From contig UQMZ01000002.1 of assembly GCA_900542185.1 (NCBI GenBank), positions 1 to 64,000 of the forward strand: a DNA stretch of 64,000 nt. The letters run 5' to 3'. The number at the start of each line of letters is the position of its first letter. Position 1 is the stretch's first letter. Made by a program: the position numbers and the translations under genes. Of this stretch, positions 42,711 to 50,905 are shown piece by piece. This DNA comes from an uncultured Bacteroidales bacterium. Lineage in GTDB: Bacteria > Bacteroidota > Bacteroidia > Bacteroidales > Muribaculaceae. Below the pieces are notes generated by a model, which worked only from the letters and a program-made list of their open reading frames with translations, was not told the DNA's origin and searched no databases.

Positions 42711-44037
42711 GTCTGTAAAGCTGAATTCCGACAGCACCGTCACCTTCACGCTGCGTCTCACGCCCGAGATGCTGAGGGCCGTCAACGAGTCCGATGACGA
42801 TGAATATGACGAAGAAGAAGATGATGATGATGAAAATAATAAAGAGGCTGAGGAACCGGATCAGCCCGACGATGTATATGTAGTGGGCAATCTCATAAAG
42901 AACAAGAGCCTGCTGAAGAAAATGGGACTCCCGTTTGGCGGCGATTTCAGCAAGGGTGAGATGGACGAGGAGAAAGGCGTATGGACATTCCGGTCGCCCA
43001 AGCTCGCACCGAACATGTACACCTATCAGTTCGAGATTGAGGAGAAGAAATATGTAGACCCTCTGAATCCGAACACCGTTCGCGACATAGCCGACACGCT
43101 GAGCTATTTCATCATTCCGGGGGGCAACGCCGACTATTTCCTTGACACCGACGTTGCGCACGGCAAGGTGAGCAAGGTGTGGTATCCCAGCACTCTCGAA
43201 GGATTCAAGAAACGCCGCATGTCGGTTTATCTGCCGGCCGAGTATGATAAGAATCCCGACAAACGGTATCCGGTGTTGTATCTGCTGCACGGCTCAGGCG
43301 GCGACGAGGACGCATGGCTGGGCTGCGGACGCGCCGCGCAGATTCTCGACAACATGATGGCGCAGGGCAAGTGCAAGCCCATGATTGTGGTTATGCCCAA
43401 CGGCAATGCCGAACTTGCCGCTGCTCCCGGGGCCGATCCCGACCGGCCCGACCAAAAGCCGTTTGCCAACAATATGTCATCGATGTTCGGTGCCATAGAA
43501 AGCGTGTTCATGCACGACGTGGTGGATTATGTCGACTCGCATTACCGCACCCGGACCGGCAAAGCCGACCGTGCCATCGCCGGCCTGTCGCTCGGAGGTC
43601 TGCATACGCTTTACATCTCGCTCAACAATCCGGAATCGTTCGACTATGTCGGATTGTTCTCGGCGCAGACCACCAATGCCATCACCGACAAATCGTCTCC
43701 CACTGTCGACAAGATCGGAGGCCTTTGGAACACCCTTTCCGACACATTCCCGGCATTGCGCAAAAAGAAGATCGGCAAGACCATGGAAGCGGCCGCCGGT
43801 CAGGATGCGGATATTTACAAAAACTTCGACGCGAAGCTGCAGAAGCAGTTCAATCCGGCCCCGAAGCTGTATTATATAGCCGTCGGTACCGGCGACTTCA
43901 CCAAGAAACTGAACGACGACCTGCGCCTGACGCTTGCCGACCACCGTTATCCCTACGTCTATCACGAATCGGACGGCGGCCACACCTGGGACAACTGGCG
44001 CAACTATCTCATCGACTTCCTACCCCGCCTGTTCTAA
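42631..44037 (+). CDS. Secreted esterase (CE1-like) with acidic insert
   Basis: The 468-residue protein has a signal peptide (1-23, ending MLAAD), a strongly acidic stretch at 53-80 (DDDEYDEEEDDDDENNKE and on), a CBM48/E-set-like beta domain to about 180, and an esterase-D-type alpha/beta hydrolase: YLLHGSGGDEDAW (217-229), Ser320 in GLSLGG, and His in DGGHTWDNW. This layout is common among Bacteroidales feruloyl or acetyl esterases. It is the last gene of the pigment operon, starting inside the exporter gene, and is followed by a strong terminator, so a link to the aryl product is possible but unproven. Confidence 0.82.
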   Translation: MKTFRILMCVCIAMAMLSPMLAADLPKSVKLNSDSTVTFTLRLTPEMLRAVNESDDDEYDEEEDDDDENNKEAEEPDQPDDVYVVGNLIKNKSLLKKMGLPFGGDFSKGEMDEEKGVWTFRSPKLAPNMYTYQFEIEEKKYVDPLNPNTVRDIADTLSYFIIPGGNADYFLDTDVAHGKVSKVWYPSTLEGFKKRRMSVYLPAEYDKNPDKRYPVLYLLHGSGGDEDAWLGCGRAAQILDNMMAQGKCKPMIVVMPNGNAELAAAPGADPDRPDQKPFANNMSSMFGAIESVFMHDVVDYVDSHYRTRTGKADRAIAGLSLGGLHTLYISLNNPESFDYVGLFSAQTTNAITDKSSPTVDKIGGLWNTLSDTFPALRKKKIGKTMEAAAGQDADIYKNFDAKLQKQFNPAPKLYYIAVGTGDFTKKLNDDLRLTLADHRYPYVYHESDGGHTWDNWRNYLIDFLPRLF

Positions 44038-44062
44038 TCCCGATTTCAGATTATGACGCAAA

Positions 44063-44098
44063 ATGCCCCGTCACGCTTCGATGTACGTGACGGGGCAT
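44063..44098. terminator. Convergent terminator between the pigment operon and htpG
   Basis: ATGCCCCGTCACG (44063-44075) pairs perfectly with 44086-44098 over a 10-nt loop. It lies between converging genes and can end both transcripts. Confidence 0.8.
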
Positions 44099-44129
44099 CT
44101 AATATCTACTGACTATTAACTATTAACTA

Positions 44130-46178
44130 TCAGAGCAGTGTGACAGAGCGTGCGATGAACTTGGAGAGTTCCTCTCCCTTCAGCATGTTGCCTTTCAGCA
44201 GGGCCAGGTCGATGATCTGACGCACTACCGGCACTTTGGCGGCGTAGGCGGCTATGATGTCCTCCTGCTGCTTGCGCAGGTCGCCGGCCTCCTTCTCGTT
44301 GGCGGCTATCTTCTGCTCGGCCTCGGCCTTGTCTTCTTCCTTTTTCTCCTTGATCTCGGTGCGGAGCGAGTTGATTTCCCCGTTCAGCTCGTCAACCTTG
44401 CGGCGCAACGGCGTAAGTTCACCTGTCAATGCACCGGCGGCTTCCTTCACCACCTTGCGCACCACGGGCTGCTCGGTGTTGACAACCAACGAATACATAT
44501 CGGGCATCTGCCCGTAGAAGTTCATGCCGGGCTGCATGGCCGCCATGTCCTTCATACGGCGCATCATCTCGTTCTGCGTCAGTATTGCGGGAGCGTCGTC
44601 GCCCTTCAGCGCGTTGTATTCCACGATGAAGTTGGTGTTCTCCACCGTAGGCAGCTGGCTGCGGAACATGCCGGTCAGCACCTCGATCTCAAGCGAGTCA
44701 AGGTCGGTGGCGTTGTCATCGCTCTTGCGTATCAGGCGTTCGGGGGTGTCGGAGTCTACGCGCACGAAACGGGTCTTTTCCAGCTTCGACTCCAGCATCT
44801 GGATAACGTGCTGGTCAAGTTGGCCGTTCATCAGCAATACGTTGTAGCCCTTGTCCTCGGCACCCTGTATGTAGCCGAACTGGGTGGTCTTGTCCGTGGC
44901 GTACAGATATATCACGCTGTCCTCCTTGTCGGTCTGCTCGGCCGATACCAAGGTCTTGTACTCATCCAGCGTATAGCACTTGCCCTGCACGTCCTTAAGC
45001 AGGAAGAATTTCTTGGCCGCCTCGTAGAACTTCTCGTCGGTCAGCATACCGTACTTGATGAACACCTCGATGTCGTCCCACTTCTTCTCGAACTCGGCGC
45101 GGTTGTCCTTGAACATCTTGTCCAGCTTTTCGGCCACCTTCTTCGAGATGTAACCGGAAATCTTCTTCACCTGCGAGTCGGCCTGCAGATAGCTTCGGCT
45201 CACGTTCAGCGGGATGTCGGGCGAATCGATCACACCCTGCATCAGCATCATGAACTCGGGCACCACACCCTCCACCTGGTCGGTTACATAGACCTGGTTG
45301 CAGTACAGCTGTATGCGGTTGTGGTTCACGTCCACGTTGGCCTTGATCTTCGGAAAGTAGAGGATACCGGTCAGGTTGAAGGGATAGTCCACGTTCAGAT
45401 GAATCCAGAACATCGGGTCCTCCTCGCCCGGCTTCAGCTCGTGGTAGAACTTCAGATAGTCCTCGTCGGTCAGTTCCGACGGCTTGCGCGTCCACAGCGG
45501 CTCGGTGTCGTTCACCACATTGTCCTTGTCGGTATCGACATACTGGCCGTCCTTCCACTCCTTCACTTTGCCCGAAATCACGGGCACGGGGAGGAAGCGG
45601 CAATACTTCTTCAGCAGCGTGTCGATGCGCGCCTGCTCTAAGAATTCCTTGCTGTCATCATCGATATAGAGGATGATGTCCGTGCCGCGACCCTCCTTGT
45701 CGGTCTCGGTCAGCGTATATTCGGGACTGCCGTCGCAGGTCCATTCCACGGCCTTGGCGCCCTCCTTGTAGCTCAGCGAACGGATCACGACCTTCTTCGA
45801 CACCATGAACGCCGAATAGAATCCGAGTCCGAAGTGGCCGATGATGGAATTGGCAGTGTCCTTATATTTCTCTAAGAACTCCTCGGCTCCGGAGAACGCG
45901 ATCTGGTTGATGTAACGGTCGATGTCGTCGGCGTCCATACCGATGCCGCGGTCGCTGACGGTCAGCGTTCCAGCCTCTTTGTCAATTTTGACACGCACGT
46001 CCATCTCGCCGAGTTCGCCCTTGTATTCGCCGAACGACGACAGAGTCTTCAGCTTCTGGGTGGCGTCGATGGCGTTTGACACCAGCTCGCGCAGGAATAT
46101 CTCATGGTCGCTGTACAGGAACTTCTTGATGACGGGGAATATATTTTCAGTAGTTACCCCAATTTTTCCGGTTGGCAT
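44130..46178 (-). CDS. htpG: Molecular chaperone HtpG (Hsp90)
   Basis: The 682-residue Hsp90 starts at 46178 (MPTGKIGVTTENIFPVIKKF); in-frame sequence upstream is leader. The GHKL ATPase domain shows ELVSNAIDATQKL, DRGIGMDADDI and IGHFGLGFYSAFMVSKKV. The middle domain has the expected YLQADSQVKKISGYISKK. It folds and stabilises client proteins in the cytosol. It is a single gene on the minus strand; no clear -7 box was found upstream. Confidence 0.96.
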   Translation of the reverse strand: MPTGKIGVTTENIFPVIKKFLYSDHEIFLRELVSNAIDATQKLKTLSSFGEYKGELGEMDVRVKIDKEAGTLTVSDRGIGMDADDIDRYINQIAFSGAEEFLEKYKDTANSIIGHFGLGFYSAFMVSKKVVIRSLSYKEGAKAVEWTCDGSPEYTLTETDKEGRGTDIILYIDDDSKEFLEQARIDTLLKKYCRFLPVPVISGKVKEWKDGQYVDTDKDNVVNDTEPLWTRKPSELTDEDYLKFYHELKPGEEDPMFWIHLNVDYPFNLTGILYFPKIKANVDVNHNRIQLYCNQVYVTDQVEGVVPEFMMLMQGVIDSPDIPLNVSRSYLQADSQVKKISGYISKKVAEKLDKMFKDNRAEFEKKWDDIEVFIKYGMLTDEKFYEAAKKFFLLKDVQGKCYTLDEYKTLVSAEQTDKEDSVIYLYATDKTTQFGYIQGAEDKGYNVLLMNGQLDQHVIQMLESKLEKTRFVRVDSDTPERLIRKSDDNATDLDSLEIEVLTGMFRSQLPTVENTNFIVEYNALKGDDAPAILTQNEMMRRMKDMAAMQPGMNFYGQMPDMYSLVVNTEQPVVRKVVKEAAGALTGELTPLRRKVDELNGEINSLRTEIKEKKEEDKAEAEQKIAANEKEAGDLRKQQEDIIAAYAAKVPVVRQIIDLALLKGNMLKGEELSKFIARSVTLL

Positions 46179-46264
46179 ATTCTTTATGTTTTTTATATTT
46201 ATATCGTTTTCTATCCGTGCGGCGTCGCGCCGTTCCAAATGACGCCACGCGCATACTGACTGTG

Positions 46265-46285
46265 GTCAAAGCCCGCGGCTTTGAC
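46265..46285. terminator. Short hairpin upstream of htpG
   Basis: GTCAAAGCC (46265-46273) pairs perfectly with GGCTTTGAC (46277-46285) over a 3-nt loop in the gap between the lipoprotein gene and htpG. No T-run follows, so it is a weak terminator candidate. Confidence 0.35.
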
Positions 46286-46304
46286 GTCCCTACTGTTATA
46301 ACAA

Positions 46305-46376
46305 AAAAGAGGCCGATATTCCTATCGGCCCCTTTATCGGGTTTCTGCATACGCCCCAGTGCCATTATTGGCACTG
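46305..46376 (-). terminator. Double terminator of the receptor-lipoprotein operon
   Basis: CAGTGCCA/TGGCACTG (46357-46376, 4-nt loop) lies just past the lipoprotein stop. GGCCGATA (46311-46318) pairs with TATCGGCC (46323-46330); on the minus strand it is followed by TCTTTTTTG, a proper rho-independent signal. Confidence 0.8.
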
Positions 46377-46386
46377 TGCGGTCAGT

Positions 46387-47844
46387 TTATTCTTCGGTCT
46401 CGTTCCAGGTGCAGCTCACGAACTTGAATTCGCCCTTGCTCTCGCACTCGAACACGATGGTCTCGGCCTTCGTCGCGCCGTCGTAGATGTAGAAGTGGAT
46501 GGTGACGGTGGGATGGAAATCGCCCATCGGCGCCATGTCGGGATACCATTCATGGAGCACGGCGGGTGCCACCTGGTCCTCGAAGCGCTTCTTCATCGTG
46601 GCCACTACCTCCTCGTCGGTCATTCCCTCGTATGCGGCGGCATACTGCAGGCGTGCCGAGCCGGGACGCAGGTCGATGTTGTTCTGATAAGCCGATGCTC
46701 CGGTGTAGTAGTCGTTGTTGCCGTAGCTGGTAATGTACTTGTCGCCGTCAGGCACGTTGTCCTTCACCCAGTCCACGCAAGCCTGATAGAAGGTGGCGCT
46801 GTATGCCTGACCCTTGCCGGTAGGCAGCGTGATGGTGATGGAGGGATCGAGTTCCCATTTGCCGTCGCGCTTCACGAACTGGTTGGTCACTTCCTGCACG
46901 CCGTTGGTGGCCACCTTGTCATACCACTTCGTGCCGTCGAAGGCCCAGAGAGCGCATGCGTTGGTGGTCTCCTTGTTGGCAAAGTACTTATAGCCGATAT
47001 ACATCTCGTCGTCCTCCTGCGCGTAAGGATAAGCCAGTGCCAGGAACTTGGGAAGATATTCGGCAGCCTGCGTGCCTGAGAAGTTGCCGTATGTCAGGCC
47101 CATCGACGCGAAGTCTGCGGGCTGGATCATGGTCACGTCCTGCACGGCCCACGCCGAGCCGTCGAACTTGTACGCGCCGTACTTCGACACGCTGACGGTG
47201 CCGTAGTCGGGCCCGTCAAGATTGAAGTTCGGGTTGGTGTCGGTCTCGCTGTACTGGGCCACTACGAAGTCACCGGCCTTGGCATCGGGCAGCGCCTCCT
47301 TCAGCACGTCGCTCATGCACGCAGACACAGGGTGCATCGGCGAGAAGGCGTCGATATAATCCTCGTCGCCGGCGTATACCGTCTGATAATCGTCGGATGT
47401 CACCTTATAGCTTGAAGAAGCGTTCACGCCCTGAATCAGTTCGGGCACTTCGCTTACCTCGCGGTATGTCACGTTGATTGACGAACCGTTGCTGACGGCA
47501 TAGTATGCGAACAGCGAGTCGTTCAGCAGGTTGGGCATATAACGCTCGGCGGGAGTGGCTGAAGTGATGTACTGCTGATTCGCAACGGCGGCCAGGGCCT
47601 TTACGGCATTGGGCGACGTACCGTCGGCCTGTTCCTTGGCGGCTAAGGCCTTGTTGAAGCGGTTGTCGGCAAAGCGCTTGTAGTCGGCGGCCGTCAGCGT
47701 ATAGTTGATACCGGGCACGACCTGATCCATATTCTCGCCACCCTCGAATCCGTCCAGGTGGTTGTTCCAGCTGTCTTCACCACACGAGGCAAGACCCAGC
47801 ATCATCAGCGCCGCCGGCGCAATGAATTTCATTATTGTTTTCAT
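46387..47844 (-). CDS. Lipoprotein of unknown function paired with the TonB-dependent receptor
   Basis: The 485-residue protein has a lipoprotein signal (LMMLGLASCGED, lipidated Cys at about residue 21). Downstream it is rich in Tyr, Asp and Asn and shows no SusD-type helices. The C-terminal part (about 310-485) may be a separate beta domain. I do not recognise the family. It follows the receptor by 12 bases, so it is probably the surface or periplasmic partner that binds the ligand of that receptor. A DUF4876/DUF5689-type identity was considered but cannot be shown. Confidence 0.7.
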   Translation of the reverse strand: MKTIMKFIAPAALMMLGLASCGEDSWNNHLDGFEGGENMDQVVPGINYTLTAADYKRFADNRFNKALAAKEQADGTSPNAVKALAAVANQQYITSATPAERYMPNLLNDSLFAYYAVSNGSSINVTYREVSEVPELIQGVNASSSYKVTSDDYQTVYAGDEDYIDAFSPMHPVSACMSDVLKEALPDAKAGDFVVAQYSETDTNPNFNLDGPDYGTVSVSKYGAYKFDGSAWAVQDVTMIQPADFASMGLTYGNFSGTQAAEYLPKFLALAYPYAQEDDEMYIGYKYFANKETTNACALWAFDGTKWYDKVATNGVQEVTNQFVKRDGKWELDPSITITLPTGKGQAYSATFYQACVDWVKDNVPDGDKYITSYGNNDYYTGASAYQNNIDLRPGSARLQYAAAYEGMTDEEVVATMKKRFEDQVAPAVLHEWYPDMAPMGDFHPTVTIHFYIYDGATKAETIVFECESKGEFKFVSCTWNETEE

Positions 47845-47856
47845 GTCTTTCCTCTT

Positions 47857-50601
47857 TTAGAAGTTGATTTTTAGTTTCACGCTGAATGTGCGGCCGAAGG
47901 AGTAGAACACGCGGAATGCGTTGTTCCATGCGCCCTTCTGGCTGGTCAGCGTGTATGCGTCCTTTACGTAGTTGTAGTCGCATACGTTGTTGATGTTACC
48001 TATCAGAGTGGCCGTGACCTTGCCGGCAATCTTGAAGCGATAGCTGGCGTGCAGGTCAAGCTCATTGCCCCATGGAATTTTCCAGGGATCCTCCACCGTG
48101 ATTTCCGAATTGGCGGTATAGGAGTCGCTTGAGATCTCGTAGTCGGAGTAGTTGCGTGCGCTCCACACCCAGTCGGCGCCGATGCGGAATCCCTTGAAGG
48201 GCTTGAACGTCACGCCCAGGAAGCCCGTGGTCTGTGCCGAGCCGCCGATCTTGCGTCCTTTCTGCATCACCGTGGCATGCGCGTGGTCCGGAGCCAGGAT
48301 GCCCGATGCCACCGTACCGGCCAGGTCGGCCAGAGGCTGGCCCTGCTCGGAATAGAAGTAACCGGTCGGGTTCGAGTTCCATATCCAGTCGCCCAGCGAG
48401 AACATACCCTCCAGCTCCATCCAGCGTACGGGGATGTACTTGGCATTGACCTCGAATCCCATGTGGCGTGCGTTGACGCCCGACATGCTCAGGGTGTACA
48501 TCTGACCGGCCAGAGGTCCCTGACGGATCTCGCCCGTACGGGTGGTGGTGCGGTCGCACTTGTCAAGCCATTCGGTGTAGTAGAGGTTGGCGTTCAGCGA
48601 GAACACCTCCGAGTGATAGCCATAGCCCAGCTCGATGCTCCATATCTTTGAGTTCTTCGGGTTGGGGTTGATCACGTTGCTGGTGGCCTGCGACAGGAAC
48701 ACGCCGTTGCTGAAGAAAGGCACGCGCGAGATGAAGCCGCCGTTGACGAACACGTTGTTGTAACGGTTGATGTTATAGTTCACTCCGGCCTTTACGGTGC
48801 CGCCGATGAAGTTCTTGGTCTTTGAGCGCTCGTGCTCCTTGTCGTAATAGAAGAAGTCGCGGCGCCACATCGAGGTGTTGTTCAGCGATCCGGACACGAC
48901 GGCGTTCAGCTTGTTGTCCAGGCCGGTGTACTCCAACTGTGCGTACACGCCTTCCTGCACCGTGTAGCCGTTGAAGTTACGGTACACCACATCGCCCACG
49001 CCCAGGTGCTCGAACTTCCAGTTCGGGTCGGCTGCGGCGGCGTTGTTCTCAGGCTTCACGTTCTTGCGGCTTTCGAAGTTCATGTAGTATTCGCCGTTGT
49101 AGAGGTCGATGATCTTGTTGTTGTGCTTGCCGATATAATAGCGCACGTCAAGACCTCCGGTGAAGGTCAGCGTCTTGGGGATGAACTCGTTCTTGTAGGT
49201 CGATACCCAGCCGTACCACTCGTGGTTGTTGTTGCTGCTGGACATCACCATGTTCGAACCGGTGGTGGATTCCATGTTCATGGTCTGGATGGCGGCATAG
49301 TCGAATGTGCCGTCTGCGCAGCGGAACAGATCGTTGAGCTTGCCCTGCGATGCACCGTACCACGAGGTGTTGGAGAGATTGACACCATTGTATGTGCCGT
49401 GACCCTGACCGCCGTAGCCTCCGCCCGTACCGATGGACATGTACAGCGTATTGGTCCACGAGCTCTTGTAGTCTATCTGCCAGATGTGGGTCAGCGAGAT
49501 CTGGGGTTTGTGATAGAAGTTATAGCTGGAGCTCTTGCGCTCGCCGTTCAGGCCGTAACCGAACGTGGGGTTATAACGATAGGGGCTCTCGCCGTCCATA
49601 TAGTTGCGCACGTTCTGCCATCCCTCGATGGTGAGACCGTCCTGGCGGCTGCGCTGATAGTGGGTCTGCGGAGCGCCGAACGCAGTGAACGACAGCTGCT
49701 GGTTCTCGCCTATCTTCTTCGACACGTTGACGAAGTAGTTGTAGCTGTTGAAGTTGGTGCCCTGCACGTAACCGTCGCCCCAGCGGCGCGATCCCAACAC
49801 TGTGATGGCCCAGCCGTTTTTCATCAGACCGGTGGAAAGCATCAGGCCGTACTGGTTCATACCGTCGTTGCCCATGCCGTACCATGCGGTGCCTTCGCGC
49901 TTGGCGTCGAGGCTGCGGGTGGTGATGTTGATGGTACCGCCCACCGAAGGAGCTGACAGCAGTGCTGCGCCAAGTCCACGCTGACTCTGCATGCTGCTGG
50001 TCACGTCGGCCAGTCCGGCCCAGTTGCTCCAGTACACGCCGCCCCATTCCATGTCGTTGATCGGAATACCGTTGATCAGCGTGGCCACGTTCTCCGACTT
50101 GAAGCCGCGGATGTTGATCTTGGCGTCGCCGAAGCCGCCGCCGTCGGGAGTGGCCCATACGCCGGGAGTGGTCTTAAGAATCTCGGGAAACTCCTGAGCG
50201 CCCAATTTGGTCTCGATCTGCAGCTGGTCTACCGACGACAGGGCCACTGGCGTCTGGCGAGTGCGCGCCACGGACTGCGTCACGATCACGTCCTGCAGCA
50301 TCTTGGCATTGGGGCTGAGTTTGATTACGCCCATTTTCGAGGCTACGCGCACGTCCGCGCCGTTATAGCCCACATACGTGATTTTCAATTCTTTCGCATT
50401 GTCCGGCACAGACAGACGGAAATATCCGTCCACATCTGTCGACGTTCCCTTGCTGGTGCCGGGAAGCTGTACCAATGCGCCGATCAGAGGCTCACCTTGA
50501 TCGTCAACTACCTGACCGCGACACTCGATGTCGGCCCAAGCCTCGTTTGCGAAGCCCAGTCCGGCTGCCGTCACGGCCATGGCGAGAATAGTTCTCTTCA
50601 T
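47857..50601 (-). CDS. TonB-dependent outer-membrane receptor
   Basis: The 914-residue protein has a signal peptide (about 1-23), a carboxypeptidase-regulatory-like domain (25-105, with GQVVDDQGEPLIGALVQLPG), a plug domain (about 110-230, with LQDVIVTQS and ATLINGIPINDMEWGGVYWS), and a 22-strand-type barrel ending KLKINF. It lacks the typical SusC signature region and has no SusD partner; its partner is the lipoprotein at 46387-47844. It therefore imports an unknown ligand, perhaps a metal complex, cofactor or peptide rather than a glycan. Its promoter is at 50742-50749 on the minus strand. Confidence 0.88.
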   Translation of the reverse strand: MKRTILAMAVTAAGLGFANEAWADIECRGQVVDDQGEPLIGALVQLPGTSKGTSTDVDGYFRLSVPDNAKELKITYVGYNGADVRVASKMGVIKLSPNAKMLQDVIVTQSVARTRQTPVALSSVDQLQIETKLGAQEFPEILKTTPGVWATPDGGGFGDAKINIRGFKSENVATLINGIPINDMEWGGVYWSNWAGLADVTSSMQSQRGLGAALLSAPSVGGTINITTRSLDAKREGTAWYGMGNDGMNQYGLMLSTGLMKNGWAITVLGSRRWGDGYVQGTNFNSYNYFVNVSKKIGENQQLSFTAFGAPQTHYQRSRQDGLTIEGWQNVRNYMDGESPYRYNPTFGYGLNGERKSSSYNFYHKPQISLTHIWQIDYKSSWTNTLYMSIGTGGGYGGQGHGTYNGVNLSNTSWYGASQGKLNDLFRCADGTFDYAAIQTMNMESTTGSNMVMSSSNNNHEWYGWVSTYKNEFIPKTLTFTGGLDVRYYIGKHNNKIIDLYNGEYYMNFESRKNVKPENNAAAADPNWKFEHLGVGDVVYRNFNGYTVQEGVYAQLEYTGLDNKLNAVVSGSLNNTSMWRRDFFYYDKEHERSKTKNFIGGTVKAGVNYNINRYNNVFVNGGFISRVPFFSNGVFLSQATSNVINPNPKNSKIWSIELGYGYHSEVFSLNANLYYTEWLDKCDRTTTRTGEIRQGPLAGQMYTLSMSGVNARHMGFEVNAKYIPVRWMELEGMFSLGDWIWNSNPTGYFYSEQGQPLADLAGTVASGILAPDHAHATVMQKGRKIGGSAQTTGFLGVTFKPFKGFRIGADWVWSARNYSDYEISSDSYTANSEITVEDPWKIPWGNELDLHASYRFKIAGKVTATLIGNINNVCDYNYVKDAYTLTSQKGAWNNAFRVFYSFGRTFSVKLKINF

Positions 50602-50741
50602 ATTTGTCGTTATTGGTGTTTATATTTCGGATTATGATCGGAGAGGTCATAGTGCCTGCTCCCATCCATTAATAATGTATCGCTTTAACCGGTTGTGTGC
50701 TTGTTTTGTCGTTTCAGGCACTTTAGTTGTCGTTTCAAGTG

Positions 50742-50749
50742 CAAAGTTA
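50742..50749 (-). promoter_or_regulatory. -7 box of the TonB-dependent receptor gene
   Basis: On the minus strand TAACTTTGC matches the Bacteroidota -7 element about 140 bases before the ATG at 50601. The leader is long; within it no clear riboswitch was recognised. Confidence 0.6.
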
Positions 50750-50832
50750 GTGAAATATTTTTTAAAAAATGTAAATATTCTGTTACAAATTGCGGCGACA
50801 GGCGCAAATTTGGCAGTTTCGCCTTTTTGATG

Positions 50833-50840
50833 TAACTTTG
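50833..50840 (+). promoter_or_regulatory. -7 box of nusB and the genes after it
   Basis: TAACTTTG lies 66 bases before the nusB start at 50906, with TTTTTG directly upstream. A short direct repeat (ATATATAGTAGCTGA, 50870 and 50884) stands between the box and the start codon. Confidence 0.65.
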
Positions 50841-50905
50841 CGGTAAAATATGGAGTCGGAGGACTCCTATATATAGTAGCTGATATATAGTAGCTGAATA
50901 AATCG

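Noticed and set aside
16467..44037. Complete flexirubin pathway
   Set aside because: No DarA- or DarB-type dialkylresorcinol genes were found in the window, so only the aryl polyene part is supported.
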